Of a stretch of 64,000 bases of DNA, positions 26,929-36,709 are shown piece by piece. The notes under the pieces were generated by a model. The model was not told the DNA's origin, did not search any database, and worked only from the letters and a program-made list of their open reading frames with translations. Within the stretch, counting starts at the first letter, position 1. Each line of letters starts with the position of its first letter. The translations under genes and the position numbers were made by a program. This DNA comes from Actinoallomurus soli (GTDB lineage: Bacteria; Actinomycetota; Actinomycetes; Streptosporangiales; Streptosporangiaceae), in the NCBI RefSeq assembly GCF_024055715.1, contig NZ_JAMXMV010000001.1:496001-560000 (forward strand), given 5' to 3'.

Positions 26929-29900
26929 TCAGGCGGACCGGCGCAGCCAGAAGGTCAGGCGCAGTTCCTCGTCCTGGAAGGCCGGCAGGTCCGAGTCCGG
27001 CTCGCCGTCCTGCCAGCTGTCCGCGAGCACCTCGCCGGCCACTTCGTCACCGTACCCGCGCAGCGCGTCGGCGAGCTCGGCGTCGCTGGTCCGCCACCAC
27101 AGGTCGATCCGGTCGGAGATGTCCAGGCCGCTGTTCTTACGGGCGTCCTGGATGAGCCGGATGACCTCGCGGGCGAGGCCGGCGCGGCGGAGCTCCGGCG
27201 TTACGGTCAGGTCCAGCGCGACGGTCTCCCCGGCGGCGCTCTCCACCGCCCAGCCGCTGCGCGGCCGCTCGGTGACGATCACGTCGTCGGGCGTCAGGTC
27301 GACCTTGCCGACCTCGGCCGCGTCGACGGTCGCCGTTCCGGAGTCGCGTAGGGCGTGGACGAGCCCGGCCGGGTCGGCCGAGGTGACGGCCGCGGCGACC
27401 TTCGGGGTCTGCTTGGCGAAACGCTTGCCGAGCTCGCGGAAGTTCGGCTTGACCTGGTACTCGACGAGCTCGCCGCCGATCGAGGCGAGCGTGTCGAAGC
27501 CCTGGACGTTGAGCTCGTCGGCGATCTGCGCGCGCAGCTCGTCGGGGAGCGACGCCCAGCCCGCGGCGCCGACCAGCGCGCGGCCGAGCGGCTGGCGGGT
27601 GCGGACGCCCGACGCGGCGCGTGCCGACCGGCCGAGCTCGACGAGACGCCGGACGAGCGCCATCCGGGCGGACAGCTCCGGGTCGAGGAGCGTCTCGTCG
27701 ACCTCCGGCCAGGAGGCCAGGTGGACCGAGTCCGCGTCGCCGTCGCGTCGCAGGACGTCCCACACGTAGTCGGTGACGAACGGCGCGATCGGCGCCATGA
27801 GCCGCGTCAGCGTCTCCAGGCACTCGTAGAGGGTGGCGAAGGCCGCGGCGTTCTCTCCGGGGGCGTCCTGCTCCGGGCCCTCCCAGAACCGGCGCCGGGA
27901 GCGGCGGACGTACCAGTTCGACAGGTCGTCGATGAACTCCGCGAGGCGGCGTCCCGCGGCGGCGGTGTCGAAGCCCTCCAGGGCGTCGTCCACCTCGCGG
28001 ACCGTACGGTGCAGCTCGGCCAGCACCCACCGGTCCAGCAGCGGCCGGTCGGCGTACGCCGGGGCGGGCGCGCCCGGCGTCCAGCCCGCGGCGTTGGCGT
28101 ACAGCGCGAAGAACGACGCGGTGTTCCAGTAGGTGAGGAGGATCTTGCGGACGATCTCCTCGAGCGCCGCGTCGCCGACCCGGCGGGCCGCCCACGGCTG
28201 GCCGGCCGCGGCCATGTACCAGCGCAGCGCGTCGGCGCCGTGCTTGTCCATGAGCGGGATCGGCTCGAGGACGTTGCCGAGGTGCTTGCTCATCTTCCGG
28301 CCGTCCTCGGCCAGGATGTGGCCGAGGCAGACGACGTTCTCGTACGACGAGCGGTCGAAGACGAGGGTGCCGACGGCCATCAGCGAGTAGAACCAGCCGC
28401 GGGTCTGGTCGATGGCCTCGCAGATGTACTGCGCCGGGTAGGAGGCCTCGAAGACCTCGTTCCGCCGGTGCGGCGCACCCCACTGGGCGAACGGCATGGA
28501 CCCGGAGTCGTACCAGGCGTCGATGACGTCCGGGACGCGGCGGGCCTCCTTGCCGCACTCCGGGCAGGCGAAGGCGACGTCGTCGACGTACGGGCGGTGC
28601 GGGTCGAGCGCGCTGAGGTCCTGTCCGGCGAGCTCACCGAGCTCCTTGAGGGATCCGACGCAGGTGGCGTGGTCGTCCTCGCACAGCCAGATCGGCAGCG
28701 GGGTGCCCCAGTAGCGGCTGCGCGACAGCGACCAGTCGACGTTGTTCCGCAGCCACTCGCCGTACCGGCCCTCCTTGATCGTGGCCGGGAACCAGTTGGT
28801 GCGCTCGTTCTCCGCGAGGAGCCGGTCCTTGACGGCGGTCGTCTTGATGTACCAGGCGGGCAGCGCGTAGTACAGCAGCGGCGTGTGGCACCGCCAGCAG
28901 TGCGGATAGCTGTGCTCGTAGCGTTCGACGCGGAAGAGGATGCCGCGCTCGCGCAGGTTCTCGACGAGGCGCGCGTCGGCGTCCTTGAAGAAGACTCCGC
29001 CCACGAGCGGCACCGACAGGTCGAACCGGCCGTCCGGGTTGACGGGGTTGACGATGGGCATGCCGGCCGCCCGGCAGGCGGCGAAGTCGTCGGCGCCGAA
29101 GGCGGGGGCCATGTGCACCAGGCCGGTGCCGTCCTCCGTGGTGACGAACTCGGCGCCCAGCACCCGGTGGGCGTTGGGGATCTCGACGAGGTCGAAGGGG
29201 CGGCGGTACGGCGTGCCGACGAGCTCGGAGCCCTGGACGCGGGACAGGATGTGCCAGCCCTCGCCGAGGACCCGGGCGAACAGCGGCTCGGCGACCACGA
29301 CACGGTCGGGGTCGGTTGGTTGGGAGAAACGCGGCTCGCCGGACCGGGCGGCGACGACGTACGTCACGTCGGGGTGCACGGCGACGGCGGTGTTGGACAC
29401 CAGCGTCCAGGGGGTCGTCGTCCAGATGAGCAGGTCGGCGCCCTCGAGCGGTCCCTCGATGATCGGGAATCGTACCGTCACCGATGGGTCGGTGACCGTC
29501 TCGTACCCGCCGGGCTGGCCGAGCTCGTGGTCGGACAGCGGGGTGCCGCAGCGCGGGCAGTACGGGCTGATGCGGTGGTCGCGGACGAGCAGGCCCTTGT
29601 CGAAGACGACCTTGAGGGACCACCAGACGGCCTCGACGTAGTCGGGGTCCATCGTGCGGTAGGCCTGGGCGAGGTCGACCCAGTAGCCCATGCGCTCGGT
29701 CATCGCCTCGAAGGCGTCGACGTGGCGCAGCACGGACTCACGGCAGCGGGCGTTGAATTCCGCCACGCCGTACGACTCGATGTCGCGCTTGCCGGAGATG
29801 CCGAGCTCTTTCTCGACGGCCACCTCGACGGGCAGGCCGTGGCAGTCCCAGCCGGCCTTGCGGCGGACGCTGTAGCCCTTCATCGTCTTGAAGCGCGGGA

Positions 29901-30144
29901 ACAGGTCCTTGAACACGCGCGCCTCGACGTGGTGCACGCCGGGCATGCCGTTCGCGGTCGGCGGCCCCTCGTAGAAGACCCACTGGGGGCCGGCCTCGGT
30001 CTGCTCCAGGGATCGCTGGAAGACCTTGCCCTGCCGCCACCGGCCAAGGACCTCGCGCTCCAGCGCGGGAAGGTCGACCTGCGCGGGAAGGGTACGCAGC
30101 CTGCCGCGCCCGCTCTCGGGCGTGGCCTGCGGCTCGTCGGGCAT
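26929..30144 (-). CDS. ileS: Isoleucyl-tRNA synthetase, type 2, with swapped HIGH motif
   Basis: Class I synthetase charging tRNA-Ile, with the large CP1 editing domain and a C-terminal anticodon-binding region; 1071 aa is in the type-2 (eukaryote-like) range. The ATP signature that is normally H-x-G-H reads G69-V-H-H72 (PGVHHVEARVF), i.e. first and third residues exchanged. The second signature is K617-M-S-K-H621. From published work I recall, swapped-HIGH type-2 enzymes are highly mupirocin-resistant. I place the start at ATG 30144 because GGAGGT sits 8 bases upstream; the frame is open a little further. Expression is very probably controlled by the T-box leader directly upstream. Confidence 0.95.
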   Translation of the reverse strand: MPDEPQATPESGRGRLRTLPAQVDLPALEREVLGRWRQGKVFQRSLEQTEAGPQWVFYEGPPTANGMPGVHHVEARVFKDLFPRFKTMKGYSVRRKAGWDCHGLPVEVAVEKELGISGKRDIESYGVAEFNARCRESVLRHVDAFEAMTERMGYWVDLAQAYRTMDPDYVEAVWWSLKVVFDKGLLVRDHRISPYCPRCGTPLSDHELGQPGGYETVTDPSVTVRFPIIEGPLEGADLLIWTTTPWTLVSNTAVAVHPDVTYVVAARSGEPRFSQPTDPDRVVVAEPLFARVLGEGWHILSRVQGSELVGTPYRRPFDLVEIPNAHRVLGAEFVTTEDGTGLVHMAPAFGADDFAACRAAGMPIVNPVNPDGRFDLSVPLVGGVFFKDADARLVENLRERGILFRVERYEHSYPHCWRCHTPLLYYALPAWYIKTTAVKDRLLAENERTNWFPATIKEGRYGEWLRNNVDWSLSRSRYWGTPLPIWLCEDDHATCVGSLKELGELAGQDLSALDPHRPYVDDVAFACPECGKEARRVPDVIDAWYDSGSMPFAQWGAPHRRNEVFEASYPAQYICEAIDQTRGWFYSLMAVGTLVFDRSSYENVVCLGHILAEDGRKMSKHLGNVLEPIPLMDKHGADALRWYMAAAGQPWAARRVGDAALEEIVRKILLTYWNTASFFALYANAAGWTPGAPAPAYADRPLLDRWVLAELHRTVREVDDALEGFDTAAAGRRLAEFIDDLSNWYVRRSRRRFWEGPEQDAPGENAAAFATLYECLETLTRLMAPIAPFVTDYVWDVLRRDGDADSVHLASWPEVDETLLDPELSARMALVRRLVELGRSARAASGVRTRQPLGRALVGAAGWASLPDELRAQIADELNVQGFDTLASIGGELVEYQVKPNFRELGKRFAKQTPKVAAAVTSADPAGLVHALRDSGTATVDAAEVGKVDLTPDDVIVTERPRSGWAVESAAGETVALDLTVTPELRRAGLAREVIRLIQDARKNSGLDISDRIDLWWRTSDAELADALRGYGDEVAGEVLADSWQDGEPDSDLPAFQDEELRLTFWLRRSA

Positions 30145-30420
30145 TCGGGTGCACCTCCGGCGTTCACGAACCATCACGTGGACCGGAGGGACGAGGCGGC
30201 GAGCCCCGCGGTACCACCCTCCTTGGCCGCTCCAGGGAACCAGGGAGCGGCCCGCTCATTGCGGTCGGCTGCCGGATCTACTTGGCCACGTGGGCCGTTC
30301 TGCCGGCGGCTCAGGGGTGATCAGACCGCCGCGCCCACCCCCGGACTCGCACCGTCTCCGGGTCGCTCATGGCTGCGTACGGCGGCAGGTGTCCCCATCA
30401 ACGCCTTGCCGATAGCGACG
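30145..30420 (-). promoter_or_regulatory. T-box leader of ileS
   Basis: Read on the - strand, the leader contains the T-box core AGGGTGGTACCGCGG (30206-30220), which holds the UGGN that pairs with the tRNA acceptor end. Further upstream is a stem GGCGG...CCGCC whose loop carries ATC (30319-30321), an isoleucine codon in the position of a specifier. About 60 bases separate the T-box from the ileS start, and the ribosome site GGAGGTGC is in that interval. Together with the absence of a U-tract terminator, this suggests the translational type of T-box known from actinobacterial ileS genes. The same core sequence would bind uncharged tRNA-Ile. Confidence 0.85.
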
Positions 30421-30586
30421 ATAACGCACCGGGGCGGGTGCCTTCTTCCCGAATACGGAGCGGAGGTGGGCACGAGGAGGTTTCGGACGGCCCCGGGGGG
30501 TCAAGCGCTGGTCATGACACGCCAGGGTGAAGTGACGCTCCGATGGCGTAATGGGTGATATGCGGAGTGTGACAACCGCTGGTCAT

Positions 30587-30615
30587 TTGCCGTCTGGCGA
30601 ACCGCGACCTATGCT
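30587..30615 (+). promoter_or_regulatory. Promoter of the traR/dksA-lspA-rluD unit
   Basis: TTGCCG (30587-30592), a 17-bp spacer and TATGCT (30610-30615) form a good sigma-70-type promoter ending 42 bases before the ATG. ATGGCGTAATGGGTGATATG just upstream is unusually AT-rich. Confidence 0.65.
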
Positions 30616-30657
30616 GCCCGCACTGCCGGAAAACAAGATCAGCGCGAGGGGGCCCAC

Positions 30658-31167
30658 ATGGACGGTACCACTGGTGCGGAAGATAAGAATCGCACGGCCG
30701 AGGCACCCCGTACATCGCGCACCGGGACACGACGCCGGTCTGCCAAGACACAGCAGATCTCGACGGCCACCGCGCAGCGGCTTCCGGTCCGCGAGGGGGA
30801 GGACCTGTGGACCAGCACCGAGCTGTCCGAGGTCCGCGACCGGTTGCAGACGGAGATGGGGGAGTTGACCGCTGAGATCGCGACGGCGGAGTCGCAGATC
30901 GCCGAGCGCATGAACGACGCCGCCGAGGGCGCCGGCGATGACCAGGCCGACGCGGGGGCGAAGACCTTCGAGCGCGAGCAGGCGATGGCGCTCACCTACA
31001 ATGCCCGTGACCTGCTCGCCCAGAACGAACGCGCCATCGTCAGGATCGACCAGGGAACCTATGGGGTGTGCGAGTCCTGCGGGCAGGCGATCGGCAAGGC
31101 GCGCTTGCAGGCTTTTCCGCGTGCGACCCTATGTGTGAGATGCAAACAGCGCGAGGAGCGTCGCTGA
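30658..31167 (+). CDS. TraR/DksA-family zinc-finger protein
   Basis: 169-aa cytoplasmic protein. A disordered basic N-terminus (1-45) precedes a helical coiled-coil-like stretch (about 50-125, [20 protein letters not shown]). A C4 zinc finger follows: C-E-S-C ([15 protein letters not shown]) and C-V-R-C. DksA-like proteins insert into the RNA polymerase secondary channel. This actinobacterial subgroup lacks the DksA tip acidic pair seen in E. coli, so its exact effect is uncertain. ATG with GAGGGGG upstream. It heads a unit with lspA (9-bp gap) and rluD. Confidence 0.85.
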   Translation: MDGTTGAEDKNRTAEAPRTSRTGTRRRSAKTQQISTATAQRLPVREGEDLWTSTELSEVRDRLQTEMGELTAEIATAESQIAERMNDAAEGAGDDQADAGAKTFEREQAMALTYNARDLLAQNERAIVRIDQGTYGVCESCGQAIGKARLQAFPRATLCVRCKQREERR

Positions 31168-31175
31168 GCGACGCC

Positions 31176-32045
31176 ATGAACCCAGAAGAAGGAGCCGCGG
31201 CCCCGCCGCGGCGCGTCAGCGTGCTCGTCGCCGTCGCGGCGGCCGCCCTCGCCATCGACATGATCAGCAAGGTCATCGTCGTGGCGCTCCTGCAGGACCA
31301 CGCGCCGATCAAGCTGCTCGGCGGGCTGCTGACCCTGCGGGTGATCCGGAACAGCGGGGCGGCCTTCAACATCGGCAACGGCATGACCTACGTCTTCACC
31401 GTGATCGCCACCGGCGTGGTCGTGGCGATCCTGCGGTACGCCCGGCGGCTGCGCAGCCTGCCGTGGGCCATCACCCTCGGCCTCCTGCTCGGCGGGGCGC
31501 TGGGCAACCTCGCCGACCGGATGCTGCGGTCGCCGGGGCCGCTGCGCGGTCACGTCGTGGACTGGATCGAGCTGCCGCACTGGCCCGTGTTCAACCTGGC
31601 CGACTCGGCGATCGTGTGCGGCGGGGCGCTGGCCGTGATCCTGGCCTCCCGCGGACTGCAGGTCGACGGCACCGTCTACCGCGACGGGGAGGACAAGGAC
31701 GACGCCGCGCGGACCGCCGCCTCCGGGGAGGCCCCCGCGAGGACCGGTGGCTCCGGCGCGGGGGCCGCACCCGAGGGCGACGCCCCGTCGGCACAGGAGC
31801 CCACCGCTCCGGCCACGCCGGCCGCTCCTGCCAGGCCGGGCGACGACGCCGCTGCGGTCACGCCGCCGGCTCCGGCCGCGCCAGGGGACGAGGCCGCTCC
31901 GGCCGCGTCTGGCGTGTCCCGCGATGAGGCCGCGCCGCCCGCTCCCGCCGCGTCCCGCGACGAGGCCGCGGCCGCCGAAGGCGGCACGCCCGAGGGCGAC
32001 GGCCCGGCCGGCAAGGGCTCCTCCGTCCCGGATGCGAAGCACTGA
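31176..32045 (+). CDS. lspA: Lipoprotein signal peptidase
   Basis: Membrane aspartyl protease that removes signal peptides from diacylated prolipoproteins. Four membrane helices lie within the first ~165 residues. The motifs are [16 protein letters not shown], the catalytic aspartates in GHVVDWIEL and [12 protein letters not shown]. The family normally ends soon after; here about 115 residues of Pro/Ala/Gly/Asp-rich low-complexity tail follow. The ATG at 31176 gives 289 aa; the ATG at 31140 is an alternative but lies inside the upstream gene. The stop overlaps the rluD ATG by one base. Confidence 0.92.
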   Translation: MNPEEGAAAPPRRVSVLVAVAAAALAIDMISKVIVVALLQDHAPIKLLGGLLTLRVIRNSGAAFNIGNGMTYVFTVIATGVVVAILRYARRLRSLPWAITLGLLLGGALGNLADRMLRSPGPLRGHVVDWIELPHWPVFNLADSAIVCGGALAVILASRGLQVDGTVYRDGEDKDDAARTAASGEAPARTGGSGAGAAPEGDAPSAQEPTAPATPAAPARPGDDAAAVTPPAPAAPGDEAAPAASGVSRDEAAPPAPAASRDEAAAAEGGTPEGDGPAGKGSSVPDAKH

Positions 32046-32974
32046 TGGGCGAGCACCGCAGCCTTCCCGTGCCCGACGGCCTGGAGGGGGAACGGCTCGA
32101 CGCCGCCCTGGCCCGGCTGTTCGGGCTGTCGCGCAGCCGCGCGGCCGAGGTCATCGCGGCCGGTGACGTCCTGGTCGACGGCCGGGCCGCCGCCAAGTCC
32201 GACCGCATGCAGGCCGGCACCTGGCTCGAGGTGACCCTGCCCGCTCCGCCGTCCGCGCCGATGCCCGAGCCCGAGCCGGTGCCCGGCATGTCCATCCTGT
32301 ACGAGGACGCCGACATCGTCGTCGTCAGCAAGCCGATAGGCGTCGCCGCCCACCCCACGACCGGCTGGACGGGGCCCACGGTGCTGGGCGGCCTGCTCGG
32401 CGCCGGGCACACGGTCGCCACGAGCGGCGCCGCCGAACGCCAGGGCATCGTCCACCGGCTCGACGCCAACACCACCGGGGCGATGGTCGTCGCCAAGAGC
32501 GAGATCGCCTACTCCCGCCTGAAACGCGCGTTCAAGGAACGGACCGTCGACAAGCGGTACCACGCGCTCGTCCAGGGGCATCCCGACCCGCTGCGCGGCA
32601 CCATCGACGCGCCGATCGACCGGCATCCCTCCGGCGACGGCCGGTGGGCCGTGGTCGCGGGCGGCCGGCCCTCGGTCACCCACTACGACACGATCGAGGC
32701 GTTCCGGGCCGCGAGCCTGCTGGACATCAAGCTGGAGACCGGGCGCACCCACCAGATCCGCGTGCACATGGCCGCCGTACGCCACCCCTGCGTCGGTGAC
32801 ATGCTGTACGGCGCCGACCCGACGCTCGCCACCCGGCTCGGCCTCACCCGCCAGTGGCTGCACGCGGTTCGCCTCGGCTTCGAACACCCCACCCAGGGCC
32901 ACTGGGTGGAGTTCGAGAGTCCCTACCCCGCCGACCTCGCCCACGCCCTCGACGCGGTCAGAGCCGAATCCTGA
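32045..32974 (+). CDS. rluD: RluA-family 23S rRNA pseudouridine synthase
   Basis: An N-terminal S4 RNA-binding domain (1-70) precedes the RluA catalytic domain. The active-site aspartate is D140 in the HRLD-x3-TG motif ([16 protein letters not shown]). The [13 protein letters not shown] segment is conserved, and 309 aa is typical. The exact rRNA target (RluD-type, helix 69) is inferred from its place after lspA. ATG at 32045 overlaps the lspA stop. Confidence 0.9.
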   Translation: MGEHRSLPVPDGLEGERLDAALARLFGLSRSRAAEVIAAGDVLVDGRAAAKSDRMQAGTWLEVTLPAPPSAPMPEPEPVPGMSILYEDADIVVVSKPIGVAAHPTTGWTGPTVLGGLLGAGHTVATSGAAERQGIVHRLDANTTGAMVVAKSEIAYSRLKRAFKERTVDKRYHALVQGHPDPLRGTIDAPIDRHPSGDGRWAVVAGGRPSVTHYDTIEAFRAASLLDIKLETGRTHQIRVHMAAVRHPCVGDMLYGADPTLATRLGLTRQWLHAVRLGFEHPTQGHWVEFESPYPADLAHALDAVRAES

Positions 32975-33161
32975 GCGGCCCGCCGCGCCCTGGTGCGGCG
33001 GACCGCCCACGACACGGGCGAAGCGGCGTGGCCTGGCGCAGCACCTGCCCGCCGCGCGGGTGGAGAGAACGCGATCCGGCGCGGCGCTCGCCCACCCACA
33101 CGGGCGTGACGAGGCGCTCCGGCACGACACCCGCCCGCCGCGTGGACGAAGCGAGCGCGAT
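32975..33161. repeat. Two degenerate repeat units between rluD and its terminator
   Basis: Two related blocks share CCGCCGCG-x-GGTGGA... and end in GCGATCCGGC (about 33048-33081 and 33131-33165). No gene is supported. The second block merges into the terminator. Confidence 0.45.
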
Positions 33162-33202
33162 CCGGCATGGCGCCCGCTCTCGGTGAGCGGGCGCCATGCC
33201 GG
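33162..33202. terminator. Bidirectional terminator between convergent genes
   Basis: Perfect 18-bp stem: CCGGCATGGCGCCCGCTC (33162-33179), loop TCGGT, complement 33185-33202. It sits between rluD (+) and the glycosyltransferase (-) ends. Confidence 0.85.
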
Positions 33203-33208
33203 GGACGT

Positions 33209-36200
33209 TCAGGAGCGCTCGATGACGTGCTCGATGACGCGGGCGGCGGCGTGGCCGTCGTCCCACGGGCAGAACTTCTGGACCCAGGCGTCGTAGGCGT
33301 CGGCGTACCGCCGGTGCACGGTCTCGAGGTTGAACAGGGCCTCGATCACCTCGTCGGAGGTCTGCAGGAGCGGTCCGGGGGCCTCGGCGGCGAGGTCGAA
33401 GTAGAACCCGCGGACGTGGTCGCGGTAACGCTCCAGGTCGTAGGTGAAGTACAGGATGGGCTTACCGGTGCCCGCGAAGTCGAACATCGCCGAGGAGTAG
33501 TCGGTGATGAGGACGTCCGCCACCAGGTACAGGTCCGTGATGTCCGGGTAGGACGACACGTCGATCACGAAGTCGTCCATCTGGGACCAGGTCCGGTCGC
33601 TGATCAGGTAGTGCGTCCGGACGAGCAGGACGTGGTCCTCCGACAGGGCCGCGCGGGCCCGCTCGATGTCGAGCTGCAGGGAGAAGCCGCGCTTGCCGGC
33701 CGCGATGTGGTAGTCGTCGCGCCAGGTCGGGGCGTACAGCACGACGGTCTTCCCGGCGGGGATGTTCAGGCGTCGGCGGACCGACTCGGCGACCTCGTCG
33801 CGGCGGGGGCTCTTGAGGAGGTCGTTGCGCGGGTAGCCGGACTCGAGGATCTCCCCCTGGTACCCGAAGGCACGCCGCATGATCGGAGTCGTGAAGGGGT
33901 TGGGGGACAGCAGCACGTCCCACCGGGGGACCTCGCGCTCCATCCAGTCCAGCGTCTCGGTGCGCTGGTAGGGCATCTCCTTGAGGTCGTAGGCCAGCTT
34001 CTTCAGCGGCGTTCCGTGCCAGGTCTGCACGTACACCTGGCCCTCCCGCTTGTCGAACCAGGGGAACTGGCCGTAGTTGCCGAAGACGAAGCGTGCCTGC
34101 GCGAGAGCGCGGTAGTGCTCGCGGCTGCCGACCAGCACCGCACGGGCGCTGCCCGGCACCTCGAATTGCCCGTCCTTGGTCACCCAGACGTACTCGAAGG
34201 GCGCGCCGCGGCGTTCGAGCTCTTCGTAGACCGCCCGGGGGCTGCAGGAGTACTGCGCGCCCTCGTAGCAGTCGAACACGACGAGGTCGCGGAGCGGCTC
34301 GTTCCGGAACGCCGGATAGTCGTTCTCCTGGATGATCCGCTGCGCGTAGCGCCCGCGTTCGTCGTCGGTGAGGGCCGCGGCGACCTTCAGCTGCAGGGCG
34401 TCGGTCTGGTACGACGCCAGCCGGAACTGGTGGTCCCCGAGGACGTGCGGGGTGGTGAGGTCGGCGAGGCGGAGGCGGTCGATGACCACGGGGACCTCGC
34501 CGGCCGGGCTGTTGACCACGAACGCCCAGTTGCCGCTGGCGAGCGGGAGCTCACCGGCCAGCTTGGCGATCCTCCCCGGCGTGAACTCGACGGTGAAGCG
34601 GTCGCCGTCCCACGACAGCGGGAAGCGGTGCTCGTGACTGACGCGCCGATGCCGGAGGATGACCACGGGCGGACGCTCGGCGGCGGTTCCGGACAGCCGT
34701 AGCCGGCCGTCGGGGAGCCATTCGGTCCGGTCGACGACGGGGCGGCTGGAGCGCTCGACGGCCGTCAGGTTGCCGTAGCGGGTCCGGGTGACGGTGACCT
34801 CGCGGCTGCCGAAGGCGTGCCGGACCGCGGCGACGTCGTCGTTCATCGCGAGCTTCCGTGCCTTGCCGTCCACCGTCAGCGAGACGTCCCACTGGACGCC
34901 CTCGCCGACCTGGGCGACGTTGACGACGCGGTCGACGAGGTCGAGGTCCTCGGCGAGCTGGTCCAGCGGGATGCGCGCGGTGAAGGAGGTGCCGCCGGCG
35001 GGGGCGGCCGGCTCGGTGCGGACGGGGAACTCGATGGCCCGGACGCCCTGGCGGCGCGTCAGCTGGAGCGCGCAGGTCCCGGGAGTTCCGTCGATCCACC
35101 CGGTGATCTCGGCGGTGTCGCCGTCGAGCCGCTGGCCGGTGACGATCACGGTCGGCCGCTTGACGCGGACGACGATCGCGTCGGAGTTCGAGCGGGTCAC
35201 CTGGACCCGTGCGCCGTCGCCGACCTCGGCGATGGGGGTCCAGGTGGCGCGTCCCGGCGCCTGCTTGCCGATCGTCCCGGTGCGGCGGAGGCCGCCGGTC
35301 TTCACGGCGACGTGGATCCGCCAGTCGGCGGCCTTCCAGGCGGAGTCGATCCGCAGCTGGGTGAGGGGGATGTCCACGCGGAACCCGGAGTCGGCGTAGC
35401 TGACGGCGCCCTGTCCGGAGTCGGCGGTCACGTCGGGCCGCCGTACGCGCGTGACCGGAAGCTCGATCTTCCGCCTGGACTTGGTGTGCTCCAGCCAGAC
35501 GTCGAGCCGGCTCTCGGACGTCATCGGCAGGTACTTGACGTAGGCGTGCCCGTCGATGCGCAGCCGGCCGTCCTGGCACGTGACGTCGTCGACGCCGGCC
35601 TGCAGCTCGAGCTCCTCGCCGATGTCGTAGAGGCTCGTGGGCAGGTTGAGGGAGGCGTCCTCGAAGAAGGGGTACTTCGCGTAGTAGCGGGGGCGCAGGC
35701 GGCCGCGGCGGACGACCTCCATGCGCCACTTCTCGCTCCGGTCGAACTTCAGGACCTCGATGAGCTGCGGCAGCATCCCCCGGCCCAGCAGGTGGTAGCC
35801 CAGCCGGTGCGAGACCTTGAGGTTCTCCAGGATCGACGGGTCCACGTCCCGGAGGAACTCCTGGCCGAGTTCGAGGATGCGCTTCTGGTCGGCGTCCGGG
35901 GCGGTCAGCAGCGACTCGACGAGGACGCGCAGGTCCACCTCGAGGGCGTAGCCGTCGTAGATGGCCTTCAGCTGCGGCGCGTGCTCACGGAGGAAGTCGT
36001 GGACCTGCTGCACCGAGAGCATGCGGTCCTCGAGGTTCGCCAGCTCGGCCTTGCGCTGGGTGATCGACAGCTCGCCGGAGTCGCGCTGCCGCCAGTAGTA
36101 GACGTGCGGGTGCAGCACGTCGACCGAGGACGCGAGGACGTGCGCGCGGACCATCACGGGGGAGTCCTCGTAGAGCATCCCGGGGAAGCGCAGGTCCTTG

Positions 36201-36709
36201 GCGTCCCAGAAGGACCGCCGGAACACCTTGTTCCAGACCATGCGGTCCTGCATGAGGTTGGTCTGGGCGGTGACGTGGGTCTTCTGCTTGGTCTTGCGGA
36301 ACGGCTCGGCGTGCGCCCAGCCCTGCCAGACGCGCCCGGAGTTGAACCGCATGACGTTGCCGGCCGCGAGGTCCGAGCCGGTCTCGTCGAGCGACCCGAC
36401 GAGCAGCTCGTACGCCGAGCGGGCGACGATGTCGTCGCTGTCGACGAAGGTGATGTACTCACCGGACGCGTGGGCGGTGCCGGTGTTGCGCGCGGGCCCG
36501 AGTCCCTGGTTCTCCTGCTGGACGAGTTTGAACCGCGGATCCCGCACCGTGAACGCCTTGGCGATCACGGTGCTGTCATCCAGAGAACCATCGTCGACCA
36601 TGATCACTTCGAGGTCGCGCATCGTCTGGCGGGCAAGGGATTCCAGGCACGCCTCGATGTACGGCTCGACGTTGAAAAAGGGGACGACGACGCTGAGTTT
36701 GGGTGACAC
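33209..36709 (-). CDS. Two-domain GT2 / CDP-glycerol-type glycerophosphotransferase (teichoic-acid synthesis)
   Basis: 1166 aa. The N-terminal GT-A family 2 domain (1 to about 250) starts KLSVVVPFFNVEPYIEACLE and has the metal-binding D90-S-D-D93. A long middle part (about 300-760) is beta-rich with repeated Ig-like segments. The C-terminal third is a CDP-glycerol:poly(glycerophosphate) glycerophosphotransferase (TagB/TagF-like) with QTWHGTPLKKLAYD, YPRNDLL, YAPTWRDDYH and DVSSYPDITDLYLVADVLITD-type motifs, the last including LITDYSSAMFDFA. It probably assembles a sugar-containing poly(polyol phosphate) wall polymer on the inner membrane face. GTG 36709 is chosen for an AGAGG 9 bases upstream and for homology start. 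Confidence 0.85.
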   Translation of the reverse strand: MSPKLSVVVPFFNVEPYIEACLESLARQTMRDLEVIMVDDGSLDDSTVIAKAFTVRDPRFKLVQQENQGLGPARNTGTAHASGEYITFVDSDDIVARSAYELLVGSLDETGSDLAAGNVMRFNSGRVWQGWAHAEPFRKTKQKTHVTAQTNLMQDRMVWNKVFRRSFWDAKDLRFPGMLYEDSPVMVRAHVLASSVDVLHPHVYYWRQRDSGELSITQRKAELANLEDRMLSVQQVHDFLREHAPQLKAIYDGYALEVDLRVLVESLLTAPDADQKRILELGQEFLRDVDPSILENLKVSHRLGYHLLGRGMLPQLIEVLKFDRSEKWRMEVVRRGRLRPRYYAKYPFFEDASLNLPTSLYDIGEELELQAGVDDVTCQDGRLRIDGHAYVKYLPMTSESRLDVWLEHTKSRRKIELPVTRVRRPDVTADSGQGAVSYADSGFRVDIPLTQLRIDSAWKAADWRIHVAVKTGGLRRTGTIGKQAPGRATWTPIAEVGDGARVQVTRSNSDAIVVRVKRPTVIVTGQRLDGDTAEITGWIDGTPGTCALQLTRRQGVRAIEFPVRTEPAAPAGGTSFTARIPLDQLAEDLDLVDRVVNVAQVGEGVQWDVSLTVDGKARKLAMNDDVAAVRHAFGSREVTVTRTRYGNLTAVERSSRPVVDRTEWLPDGRLRLSGTAAERPPVVILRHRRVSHEHRFPLSWDGDRFTVEFTPGRIAKLAGELPLASGNWAFVVNSPAGEVPVVIDRLRLADLTTPHVLGDHQFRLASYQTDALQLKVAAALTDDERGRYAQRIIQENDYPAFRNEPLRDLVVFDCYEGAQYSCSPRAVYEELERRGAPFEYVWVTKDGQFEVPGSARAVLVGSREHYRALAQARFVFGNYGQFPWFDKREGQVYVQTWHGTPLKKLAYDLKEMPYQRTETLDWMEREVPRWDVLLSPNPFTTPIMRRAFGYQGEILESGYPRNDLLKSPRRDEVAESVRRRLNIPAGKTVVLYAPTWRDDYHIAAGKRGFSLQLDIERARAALSEDHVLLVRTHYLISDRTWSQMDDFVIDVSSYPDITDLYLVADVLITDYSSAMFDFAGTGKPILYFTYDLERYRDHVRGFYFDLAAEAPGPLLQTSDEVIEALFNLETVHRRYADAYDAWVQKFCPWDDGHAAARVIEHVIERS

